Shown in pieces: positions 50,057 through 58,594 of a stretch of DNA of 64,000 nt (its first letter is position 1; each line of letters begins with the position of its first letter). The notes under the pieces are model-generated. The model had not been told where the DNA came from. It did not search any database and saw only the letters and a program-made list of their open reading frames with translations. The translations under genes were made by a program, and so were the position numbers. Source of the DNA: an uncultured bacterium. GTDB lineage: Bacteria > Desulfobacterota > GWC2-55-46. The stretch is taken from NCBI GenBank assembly GCA_905339405.1, contig CAJPGC010000022.1:1-64000 (forward strand), written 5' to 3'.

Positions 50057-50452
50057 ATGCGCAAAAGAAGTCTCTTTACCGGTCTTATGGCACTTACCGC
50101 CCTGTCAGTCTCAATTTCCGGATGCGGGGATATCGGACCCAAAGGGCAGAAACTCGATATCAAAACCGATTACCAAGCTGTGCTGCTGGATAACGGTCAG
50201 GCCTACTTCGGCAAGGTCGAGCAGGGCTCTGACTTCCTCTTGTTAAAAGAGGTCTATTACATCCAGAGCAAAGTCGACGAGTCGACAAAGGCTGTCTCAA
50301 GCGTACTCATAAAAAGAGGGGTGCAGGAGTGGCACGCGCCTGATTCAATGTACATAAATAAAGAGCATATCGTAATAGTAGAGCCTGTAGCCGACACTTC
50401 CAAGGTGGCCGAGCTGATAAAAAGCGCCAAGGCCAAAGAGGGACAGAACTAA
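50057..50452 (+). CDS. small lipoprotein, unknown function
   Basis: 131 aa. Signal peptide with basic start (MRKRSLFTG) and lipobox ISGC near residue 24. The mature part is mostly beta-strand-like (YQAVLLDNGQAYFGKVEQG, HIVIVEPV), suggesting a small barrel or LSm-like fold. No family recognised. GGAGGAAGGA lies directly before the ATG at 50057. Separated by 117 bp from the PEP-CTERM gene; a CTGTCAT/ATGACAG hairpin (50459-50484) lies between. Confidence 0.7.
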   Translation: MRKRSLFTGLMALTALSVSISGCGDIGPKGQKLDIKTDYQAVLLDNGQAYFGKVEQGSDFLLLKEVYYIQSKVDESTKAVSSVLIKRGVQEWHAPDSMYINKEHIVIVEPVADTSKVAELIKSAKAKEGQN

Positions 50453-50569
50453 GAAGAGCTGTCATCCTTCCGGCCAGAATGACAGGCAAGAAAGTTATTG
50501 GTCGCAAATTAGAAAACAAGCCGCGTAAGCTGCGATTTCCTGCATGCCCGGTTCAAAGGAGTCTTTTGA

Positions 50570-52882
50570 ATGAAGAGAAAAAGCTTGCTCATTTTATCGG
50601 CGCTCATTTTGGCGGCTGCGGCCGCCCCGGACGAGGCGCGCTCGGAGGGCAAAGGATACGATTCTTCCTGCGGCTCGGGTTCATGGTTCAGGGGCAACTG
50701 CTGGAACCTCGGCACGGTCCCGGTAGACGGAGACTTTGTATATCTGCCCGCTGCTGACGCCGGCCTGACCGTCACCTACGATGCCAACTCCAGCATAAGG
50801 CTTGAGGGGTTGAGTATCGCCTACCCTGAAGGCGGAAGCACTACGCTCAGGATCACTGCCCCCGGGGCCCGCATAGAAACCGGCGACATAACTCTCGGAG
50901 ATACGGCAAGCATGCGGAGCGGCGCTTCCGGGTCCATAGTCCAGGAAGGCGGGACTGTCACCGCCTCTGTCGTCACAAGGTCGTGGGATGGCGCTCTTAC
51001 AAGCGGCGCTCTTGAAATGGGCCGTTCCAGCCTCGACAGAGGGTCATATACGCTTACCGGCGGCGGCCTCTATACGGTATCAACAATCGTAGGCAATAAG
51101 GGCACCGGTACATTCACGCACGATGGAGCAACGGGGTCGGATGTAGTTCATGAAGCAAGCCAGCTTATTGTCGGGTCTTTTGCAGGTTCCAGCGGCGTCT
51201 ACAACCTCGGCGCAGGGCGCCTCACCTCAAATAGTCAGATTGTGGGCTCTGGCGGGACAGGCGAGTTCATCCAGTCCGCGCCTCTCAATTCATATAACTC
51301 AACAGGCTCTCTTACAGTCGGCCTTGACGCCACAGGCGTTGGGACTTACACCATGCAGGGCGGGTGGCTTTTCGCTGACTCCGAAATAATTGGGGGCAGC
51401 GGCACAGGGACATTCACCCACTGGGGAGGCCTCAATGATGTGACAGGGGACCTTATTATCGGCCGCTACGGAGGCAGCAACGGCTCGTATGCGATGAACG
51501 GTATGTTCAGCGGCAACCCCGAGCTGAGAGCGAATAACGAGTATGTCGGCAACTACGGCACGGGCTCCTTTGAACAGTACGGCGGGACAAACACCGTTGC
51601 CGGAGGTTTGCATATAGGAATGAAGCCTGCCCGCTCCGGAACCTATGTCCTTGATGGCTGGGGCACGCTGAGCGCCGCAGAGATAACAGTTGCCGAATAC
51701 GGGACAGACACATTCTTTACGCAGCATTCAGGCAGTGTCACGGCCAACACACTTGTCATAGGCAAAAACGCGGGTTCTTCAGGCACTTACAACATGAACA
51801 TGGGGAACCTTACGGCGGCCAACATCACAGTGGGCCATGACGGCGACGGCGTATTCAACCAGGCAGACGGCCAGAACATGTATTTTGAAGGCGGCTCCCT
51901 GAGCGTCGGCAGCGGCTCAGGCAGCGGCACTTACAACATGAGCGGCGGCATGCTGGCGACCACCAACATCAACATAGGCACTGGTTCCGGCACAGGCACA
52001 TTCAACCATGCAGGGGCCAATGTCTCCGCCCAGGGGACTATAACAATTGGGCCGAACGGCCAATACAATATGAGCGACGACGGCAGCTCATGGTTCGGGC
52101 CGCGCCTGTACGCGGACAGAATAATCAACAACGGCACGATAAACTTTGCCGGCGGCACAATCGAGACCTCTGGCGGGATATGCTCCTACTGCGGCGAAGG
52201 GCCTGCCCCGACGAACGTCGAGAACAACGGCACCATCAACTTCAGCGGGCCCGGACAGAGATATATGTCCGGCAACATCGTGAACAACGGCACTATGAAG
52301 ATAACCGACACGACCGTTGTCTTTAATAAGGACTTCCTCAACAACGGGGCCTACTTGAGCGACCCTTCGAGCAACTACTTCTCGAACCTCACGGTCGGCT
52401 CAAGCGGCTACCTCGTGGGAGGCGTGGGCGACAACTTCTTTATCAACGACGACTTTTTCAACTACAGCGACCAGACCGGGCTTTGGGATACGACCGATGC
52501 GTACCTTGGCTTCATAGGCTGGAACGCCCATGAGTTCCGTCTTGGCGGATGGGATGAGGCTTCCAATATGGCATTCGCCTGGGACACGCTCGAATTGAGC
52601 GAATACGGGAACCTCTTCCTGAGCGGCGGTCTCGGTGCGGCGCTATATGTCGACAACCTCATACTCGGCGCAGGTTCGACTCTCGACCTGAGCGGTTTTA
52701 ACATCTACTACTCGAGCTTCACCGACCTCGGTGGGTCGTTCTACGGCGGCCAGCTCATTCACCTCGCGAGCGGCACTGAGGCCGGTCCGGCCCCGGTGCC
52801 TGAGCCTTCGACCATGCTGCTCCTGGGAAGCGGAATAGCAGGGCTCATCGGCGCACGCAGGCTAAAGAGGCGCAGGCACTGA
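50570..52882 (+). CDS. PEP-CTERM surface protein with autotransporter-like repeats
   Basis: 770 aa. A Sec signal peptide covers about 1-25. The body is a Gly/Thr/Asn/Ser-rich repeat region in which units of about 35-45 residues share GTGTFTHxGG and SGTYNMxGG patterns with LxAxxIxVG between, consistent with a parallel beta-helix. The C-terminus is a classic PEP-CTERM sorting tag: PVPEPSTMLLLGSGIAGLIG followed by ARRLKRRR. Exosortase should process it, probably with glycosylation, at the cell surface; the exosortase gene is not in this window. SD AAAGGAG is 8 nt upstream. The neighbouring glycan cluster fits an exopolysaccharide or biofilm role. Confidence 0.9.
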   Translation: MKRKSLLILSALILAAAAAPDEARSEGKGYDSSCGSGSWFRGNCWNLGTVPVDGDFVYLPAADAGLTVTYDANSSIRLEGLSIAYPEGGSTTLRITAPGARIETGDITLGDTASMRSGASGSIVQEGGTVTASVVTRSWDGALTSGALEMGRSSLDRGSYTLTGGGLYTVSTIVGNKGTGTFTHDGATGSDVVHEASQLIVGSFAGSSGVYNLGAGRLTSNSQIVGSGGTGEFIQSAPLNSYNSTGSLTVGLDATGVGTYTMQGGWLFADSEIIGGSGTGTFTHWGGLNDVTGDLIIGRYGGSNGSYAMNGMFSGNPELRANNEYVGNYGTGSFEQYGGTNTVAGGLHIGMKPARSGTYVLDGWGTLSAAEITVAEYGTDTFFTQHSGSVTANTLVIGKNAGSSGTYNMNMGNLTAANITVGHDGDGVFNQADGQNMYFEGGSLSVGSGSGSGTYNMSGGMLATTNINIGTGSGTGTFNHAGANVSAQGTITIGPNGQYNMSDDGSSWFGPRLYADRIINNGTINFAGGTIETSGGICSYCGEGPAPTNVENNGTINFSGPGQRYMSGNIVNNGTMKITDTTVVFNKDFLNNGAYLSDPSSNYFSNLTVGSSGYLVGGVGDNFFINDDFFNYSDQTGLWDTTDAYLGFIGWNAHEFRLGGWDEASNMAFAWDTLELSEYGNLFLSGGLGAALYVDNLILGAGSTLDLSGFNIYYSSFTDLGGSFYGGQLIHLASGTEAGPAPVPEPSTMLLLGSGIAGLIGARRLKRRRH

Positions 52883-52908
52883 AGAAAGCAGGAAAAATGA
52901 ATACCCAG

Positions 52909-52937
52909 AGCGGCCCTTAAAAGGGCCGCTTTTTTTA
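52909..52937 (+). terminator. rho-independent terminator of the PEP-CTERM gene
   Basis: GCGGCCCTT/AAGGGCCGC stem with AA loop, followed by seven T. Confidence 0.92.
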
Positions 52938-52982
52938 TCGACACATTGGCCGCCCCCCCCCACAACAACTGAAAAAAGAAAA

Positions 52983-53365
52983 GCAAGCCGTTCGAGCCCC
53001 GTCATCACAATTAATAAATAAAAAAGGCCAGCTAAAAACCAGCTGGCCTCAGGGGGACTCGAGGTTCCGTTCGTGCTCCGGCACTTCGCTCTACCCGTGC
53101 GTTTTTGCTTACGGCCATTCTCCCGAATGGCCTTTTCCTCGCCTGCTCGGGGCTCGCAAACCGTTCGAGTCCTATTGCCGTCATGAAATTAAAAAAGCCC
53201 GAAGGAAGCTAGTTGGCCTCAGGGGGGACTCGAGGTTCCGCTCATGACCTCCCGGTCATTCGCTCTACCCGCGTTTGCTCGCTTCCGGCCCGCCTCCCGG
53301 CGGGCCTCTTCCTCGCTATTCGCTCGGCGCTCGCAAACCGTTCGAGTCCCGTCATCAGCATGAAA
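52983..53365. repeat. tandem repeat units next to tRNA-Leu
   Basis: Two successive units of roughly 170 bp start CAGGGGGACTCGAGGTTCCG (53050 and 53219), contain CTCTACCCG, a strong inverted repeat (GGCCATTC/GAATGGCC or GGCCCGCC/GGCGGGCC), and end AAACCGTTCGAGTCC followed by a CATGAAATTAAAAAAGCC hairpin start. A third end-piece is at 52987-53020. The ends GGGACTCGA and TCGAGTCCC are inverted. Similar GGGGACTCGAACCCC sequence occurs in the tRNA-Leu T-arm, so the units may be tRNA-derived. Confidence 0.65.
53020..53049 (-). terminator. hairpin terminator-like element
   Basis: AGGCCAGCT/AGCTGGCCT stem with a T-run on the minus strand. It marks the end of the tandem units and could stop any transcript coming from the tRNA side. 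Confidence 0.6.
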
Positions 53366-53367
53366 TT

Positions 53368-53395
53368 AAAAAAGCCGACCATAAGGTCGGCTTTC
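53368..53395 (-). terminator. terminator of tRNA-Leu
   Basis: GCCGACC/GGTCGGC stem with a T-run on the minus strand, only 7 bp after the CCA end of the tRNA. Confidence 0.85.
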
Positions 53396-53402
53396 TTTAA
53401 TT

Positions 53403-53487
<85 letters not shown>

Positions 53488-53590
53488 TTGTAAATAGAGG
53501 GGAATCAAAAGCCTGCGCGGATACGCAGGCCGTCAATTAAACTAACATGAACAATGCAACCAGTCAAGAGGATTTGCTGCTGAAAGCCTC

Positions 53591-53944
53591 TTATTTCGCG
53601 CTCTCCGGCGCGCTTGGCACCGTCGAAGGAGCTTGCGGCGGAGCCACAGGCGCGGAAGGCGCCGGGGCCGTTGCCGCTGGCACGTCCTGCATTATTGATT
53701 CGGTCCTCTGCCGGGTCGACATGTACGTCAGGGCTATCGACGTTATCATGAAAACCGCCGCGCAGCCGTAGGTCACTTTCGCGAGCAGGGTCGCGGGGCC
53801 CGCACTCCCGAAGATTGTCTGCGACGAGCTCGAGGAGCCGCCGAAGGTAGAGCCGATGGAGGCGCCTTTTCCGGCCTGCAGCAGCACGGCCGCTACGATG
53901 ACCAGGCTCACAAGGACGTGGATGATAAGAACAAGGGTAAACAT
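53591..53944 (-). CDS. secG: preprotein translocase subunit SecG
   Basis: Small membrane subunit of the SecYEG channel. 117 aa. TM1 is LVLIIHVLVSLVIVAAVLLQ, then the conserved cytoplasmic loop GKGASIGSTFGG, then TM2 near 57-77. A tail rich in Ala and Pro ends the protein, longer than in E. coli. It follows tpiA in the gap-pgk-tpiA-secG order common in proteobacteria and neighbours, and precedes tRNA-Leu. Confidence 0.93.
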   Translation of the reverse strand: MFTLVLIIHVLVSLVIVAAVLLQAGKGASIGSTFGGSSSSSQTIFGSAGPATLLAKVTYGCAAVFMITSIALTYMSTRQRTESIMQDVPAATAPAPSAPVAPPQAPSTVPSAPESAK

Positions 53945-54078
53945 GAAATCCTCCGGAATATATAAGAGCCCCTGTCCGGGGCAGACGGCGACTATACCGA
54001 AACAGTTATTTTACATATTGGCGCTGAAAAAGCAAGGGGAAAACAGGGCCTTTACTCGAGGGCCGGGGAAGGATGAGG

Positions 54079-54834
54079 TCAGAGGGGCTGGAACTTTACT
54101 ATCCTCGCGAACTCCTCGGCCTTGAGAGAGGCCCCGCCGACGAGCGCTCCGTCGATGTTGGGCTGGGCCATGAGCTCGTCTATGTTGTCGGACTTAACCG
54201 ACCCGCCGTAGATGATTCGCCCGTCCCTCACCGCCTCGGTATCGAAAAGCTCGTAGAGGAGCTCCCGGATGGAGTTGTGCACCTCTTCGGCCTGCTGGGG
54301 AGAGGCGGTCCTGCCGGTGCCTATGGCCCATATCGGCTCGTAGGCTATTGTTATCTCCCTCATTACAGAGCCGGAGAGCCCTGCAAGGGCTTTGGTGACC
54401 TGACTCCTGACTTTCGAGAGGGTCTTGCCTTTTTCGCGGTCTTCGAGGCTCTCGCCTACGCAGACAATGGGCTTCAAGCCGTGTCTGAGGGCTGCCAGTA
54501 CCTTTTTGTTTACGGCCTCGTCGGTGTCCCCGAAGAACTGCCTGCGCTCGGAGTGTCCTATTATCACGTACTTGCACCCGACGGATACGAGCATCTCGCC
54601 TGATATCTCGCCGGTATAGGCCCCGTTCTTCTCCCAGAAGATGTCCTGGGCTGACAAATCTATGTGGCTGTCGGCGAGAAGATGGCTCAGGTGGTGTATG
54701 GCGGTGAAAGGCGGCGCGATGACGCAGTCGACCTGGGTATGCCCCTTGACAAGGTCGCGGAGCCTCAAGACCAGGTCAACGCCCTGGTTGAGGTCGGTGT
54801 TCATCTTCCAGTTTCCGGCAATGAGCGGTCGCAT
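54079..54834 (-). CDS. tpiA: triosephosphate isomerase
   Basis: Interconverts dihydroxyacetone phosphate and glyceraldehyde 3-phosphate. 251 aa TIM barrel. Active-site motifs are GNWKMN (Lys), VIIGHSERR (His) and AYEPIWAIGTG (Glu); the phosphate loop is YGGSVKSDN. Third gene of the glycolytic operon. Confidence 0.97.
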   Translation of the reverse strand: MRPLIAGNWKMNTDLNQGVDLVLRLRDLVKGHTQVDCVIAPPFTAIHHLSHLLADSHIDLSAQDIFWEKNGAYTGEISGEMLVSVGCKYVIIGHSERRQFFGDTDEAVNKKVLAALRHGLKPIVCVGESLEDREKGKTLSKVRSQVTKALAGLSGSVMREITIAYEPIWAIGTGRTASPQQAEEVHNSIRELLYELFDTEAVRDGRIIYGGSVKSDNIDELMAQPNIDGALVGGASLKAEEFARIVKFQPL

Positions 54835-54923
54835 TCAGGTTCCGTTGGCCGCGCTCGGGAGAGCCGGCTCAGCTGAGGGGGCGGTGTCGTTAAGGTGCCG
54901 AATTTAAAGGCGAATCTGTAAGA

Positions 54924-56141
54924 TCAGTTCGCGGCCTTCTTGCTTTCCTTTTTGCGCCTCAGGGCTGCTATGCCAGGCAGCTCGGAGCCCTTAAGGAGCT
55001 CGAGGAACGCCCCGCCGCCGGTCGAGATGTAGCTCATCTTGGCGTACTCGCCAGCCCTGTGGACTGCGACGTCCGTGTCTCCGCCGCCCACGATCGTCAT
55101 GGCGTAGGTGCTCGCCACGCTTGATACCATCGCGAAGGTGCCGCGGCTGAAGGCGTCGATCTCGAAAACGCCCATCGGGCCGTTCCATACTATTGTCTTG
55201 GCGTTAGCTATCGCTTCCGTGAACAGTGTGACGGTAGCGGGGCCTATGTCCAGGGCCATCCAACCCTTTGGTATCTCCTGGTATGTGACGACCTTTGTCT
55301 CGGCGTCACCGGCGAACCTGTCGGCTACGATGAAGTCTACCGGCAGGTAGAGTTTTATGCCTTTTTTACGTGATTTTTCAATGACTTCCCTGGCGGTGTC
55401 GAGGACTTCGTCCTCCGCGAACGAGTTGCCTACCTCATAGCCGAGGGCCTTGAAGAAGGTGAGGGCCATGCCGCCGCCTATGATGAGCTTGTCGACGCGG
55501 TCACACAGGGACAAGAGGACCCCGACCTTGTCAGAGACCTTCTTGCCGCCGATAATGGCGACGAGCGGCCTTGTCGGCTTCTCCATTGCCATGGAGAAGT
55601 AGGTAAGCTCCTTTTTCATGAGAAAGCCAGCGCCGGTCTCCTTGACGTGGCTGGTGATGGCTACGTTCGAGGCGTGGGCCCTGTGGGCCATCGCAAAGGC
55701 GTCGTCTATGTAGACGTCGGCAAGCTCGGCGAGCTTATTGCCGAATTCTTCTACGTTTTTTTCCTCTTCGGGGTGGAACCTCAAGTTCTCCAGGAGGACT
55801 ACGTCGCCGGGCTTCATGTTGTCGACGATCTTCTTTGTCTCAGGGCCGATACAGTCCGGGGCGAGTACGACGTCCTTTTCAAGGAGCCTGCCGAGCCTCT
55901 TGGCAACCGGCGCAAGGCTCATCTCCGGGACCTTCTGGCCTTTGGGCCTGCCGAGGTGGGAAGCCAGGATGACCTTCGCGTTCTCGTCGAGGGCGTAGTT
56001 TATCGTTGAAAGCACGCCCCTTATCCTGGTGTCGTCGGTTATGTTCTGGTTTTCATCGAGAGGGACGTTGAAGTCGACCCTGATGAATACCCTTTTGCCC
56101 TTGAGGCTTATCTCGTCCATGTATTTGAGGCCCTGGTTCAC
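54924..56141 (-). CDS. pgk: phosphoglycerate kinase
   Basis: Transfers phosphate from 1,3-bisphosphoglycerate to ADP. 405 aa. Motifs are [14 protein letters not shown], the substrate-basic ASHLGRPKG, and the C-terminal [11 protein letters not shown]. The start is a GTG at 56141 with AGGAGG 8 nt upstream; an internal ATG at 56120 would lose conserved residues. The gap to the gap gene holds a degenerate palindromic repeat. Confidence 0.97.
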   Translation of the reverse strand: MNQGLKYMDEISLKGKRVFIRVDFNVPLDENQNITDDTRIRGVLSTINYALDENAKVILASHLGRPKGQKVPEMSLAPVAKRLGRLLEKDVVLAPDCIGPETKKIVDNMKPGDVVLLENLRFHPEEEKNVEEFGNKLAELADVYIDDAFAMAHRAHASNVAITSHVKETGAGFLMKKELTYFSMAMEKPTRPLVAIIGGKKVSDKVGVLLSLCDRVDKLIIGGGMALTFFKALGYEVGNSFAEDEVLDTAREVIEKSRKKGIKLYLPVDFIVADRFAGDAETKVVTYQEIPKGWMALDIGPATVTLFTEAIANAKTIVWNGPMGVFEIDAFSRGTFAMVSSVASTYAMTIVGGGDTDVAVHRAGEYAKMSYISTGGGAFLELLKGSELPGIAALRRKKESKKAAN

Positions 56142-56207
56142 AATACTACCTCCTGTAAGCCGTGCAGCGACATTCCATTGTCTTTGTATAACATGCTGTT
56201 TTCCCTG

Positions 56208-56302
56208 ATATTTTGGTTAGCGCGGGATGAAATGCCCACATATGATATGTGCTCAGCTTTTCAGCTCCGCCTTGCCTCAAACCCAGGAAATATCTAATCT
56301 TT
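56208..56302. repeat. degenerate family M palindrome, copy C
   Basis: Between gap and pgk. TTTTCCCTGATATTTTGG, AAATGCCCACATATGATATGTG and CCAGGAAATATCTAAT correspond to the landmarks of copies A and B (TTTTTCCTG, AAATGCYCACATAT, AAATATCTAAT), but with changes and a shorter centre. Like copy A it is inside an operon, in the gap before a gene with its own strong SD. Confidence 0.5.
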
Positions 56303-56324
56303 TCTGGTGCTTCCGTGCTCGATA

Positions 56325-57332
<1,008 letters not shown>

Positions 57333-57395
57333 TTATATTCCTCCGTAGCCGTATTTTCTACCCCGGGAGGGGTAAATTCGAAAAAACAAGGAGCT

Positions 57396-57424
57396 ATTTT
57401 AATTCAAGCGGCAGGCCCTGTCAA
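57396..57424 (-). promoter_or_regulatory. promoter of the gap operon
   Basis: TTGACA (57419-57424), a 17-bp spacer, then TAAAAT (57396-57401) on the minus strand, near consensus. The leader is about 56 nt. Confidence 0.78.
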
Positions 57425-57474
57425 CCGGCTGGCCGAAAAAATTCCTTTAGACAGGCCACCGTCATTAAGTGGGC

Positions 57475-58206
57475 TCAAATGCCGTAACGCTTCAATTCCG
57501 TGCGCATTTCCTTGAGGCCCATCTGCCCTGGGGCCGTGCTTTCAGTAACAGAGCAGTATGTGACGAGGGAGCCGAGAAACGGGAAGAATACCCTCGAGGG
57601 CTTGCCGAGAGGGCCCATGCCGATGACGATAAGGCCGTCTTCGGAGCACAGAAGTCCGGCAAGACGCCGTAAGTCGGCCGCTGACTTTACAAGGGAGGCT
57701 ATCTTTACTATGTCGCCTCCTGAAGCGCGCGCCGACTCGATTATCTTCCTGAGTTTTTTATCCCCTGGCGTGGATTCGAAGTCGTGGTGGGAGACAATAA
57801 CCCGTTTTCCAGCTCTTTTGGCAGAGTCTACCACATTTTTCCTGATCCCGCTTGAGCTGAGCTCAATATCAACGAGGTCTGCAAAAGGGACAAGCGCGCC
57901 GTACAGGGCGGCCCTTTGCCTGTCATTGAGCCCGGCCTGTCCGCCTTCCCTTGAGCTCCTTATAGTCAGGAGTATCGGCAAGTCGGTAATTTTCTTTAAT
58001 TTTTCAAAAGAGGCCAGCAGACTTCCAGGCTCGGTCCGCGTGAAGGTGTCGACCCTGACTTCAAGGAGGCCGGCCCCGAGGGAGACGGCTTTCCTGACGG
58101 CAGCCGCGTCCACGCCGCCGGTTATGACCGCGGCCACGGCCGGGGCGCCTTCAACGGAAGAGCTTTTAATGCGGAGCGAACCGGCCCTGCCGGAAAGTTT
58201 TCTCAT
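57475..58206 (-). CDS. aroD: type I 3-dehydroquinate dehydratase
   Basis: Third step of the shikimate pathway through a Schiff-base lysine. 243 aa. Motifs are EVRVDTF, LTIRSSREGG, VDIELSS, the catalytic-His segment VIVSHHDFEST, and the Lys in DIVKIAS. The ATG at 58206 fits the family length; the frame continues up to 58296 without a better start, and no clear SD is visible. No other shikimate gene is nearby. Confidence 0.88.
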   Translation of the reverse strand: MRKLSGRAGSLRIKSSSVEGAPAVAAVITGGVDAAAVRKAVSLGAGLLEVRVDTFTRTEPGSLLASFEKLKKITDLPILLTIRSSREGGQAGLNDRQRAALYGALVPFADLVDIELSSSGIRKNVVDSAKRAGKRVIVSHHDFESTPGDKKLRKIIESARASGGDIVKIASLVKSAADLRRLAGLLCSEDGLIVIGMGPLGKPSRVFFPFLGSLVTYCSVTESTAPGQMGLKEMRTELKRYGI

Positions 58207-58594
58207 AGCGGCACAGTTTTCCGGGGAATTTTTGACAATATACCTTGTACTTAAACAGGGCCCAAAAGTCAAGGGAAAGACTCCGGAGGCCCCCAAGCCT
58301 TTTCTTTAAAAACATTTAATAAAACGGTTCTTGTAATTTAATGTTCCTGTAGCATAATGGTTTTGCGAGTGGTTGAACCTTTTCAGTCCTTTCTACAATA
58401 GATGTTTATAGCTTGAACTCAGGGGGTGCCGCGGGTTATAATTCCGGAGAGCGCCCTCTGTGTTTTGTCCGGAGCTGCCGGCGGGTCCCGTTGGCAGGGT
58501 TCCGTGACCTGGCCGGTTTCGAAAAAGCGGCCCGCCGCAGAGTTCTAAAGCAGCTTTCGTCGTACCTTCATATTGTACTTTCAAGAGGTGTGAG
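58207..58594. other. divergent intergenic region upstream of aroD and the LysM gene
   Basis: 388 bp with no gene. A plus-strand promoter candidate is TTGTAA (58331-58336), 16 bp, CATAAT (58353-58358), which would serve the coiled-coil LysM gene with a leader of about 230 nt. The stretch 58342-58380 superficially resembles a tRNA 5' half but has no 3' half. Confidence 0.5.

Noticed and set aside
58342-58420. tRNA-like 5' half (GTTCCTGTAGCATAATGGTTTTGCG)
   Set aside because: There is no T-arm or complementary acceptor end within tRNA length; the TAGCATAATGG part coincides with a -10 box.
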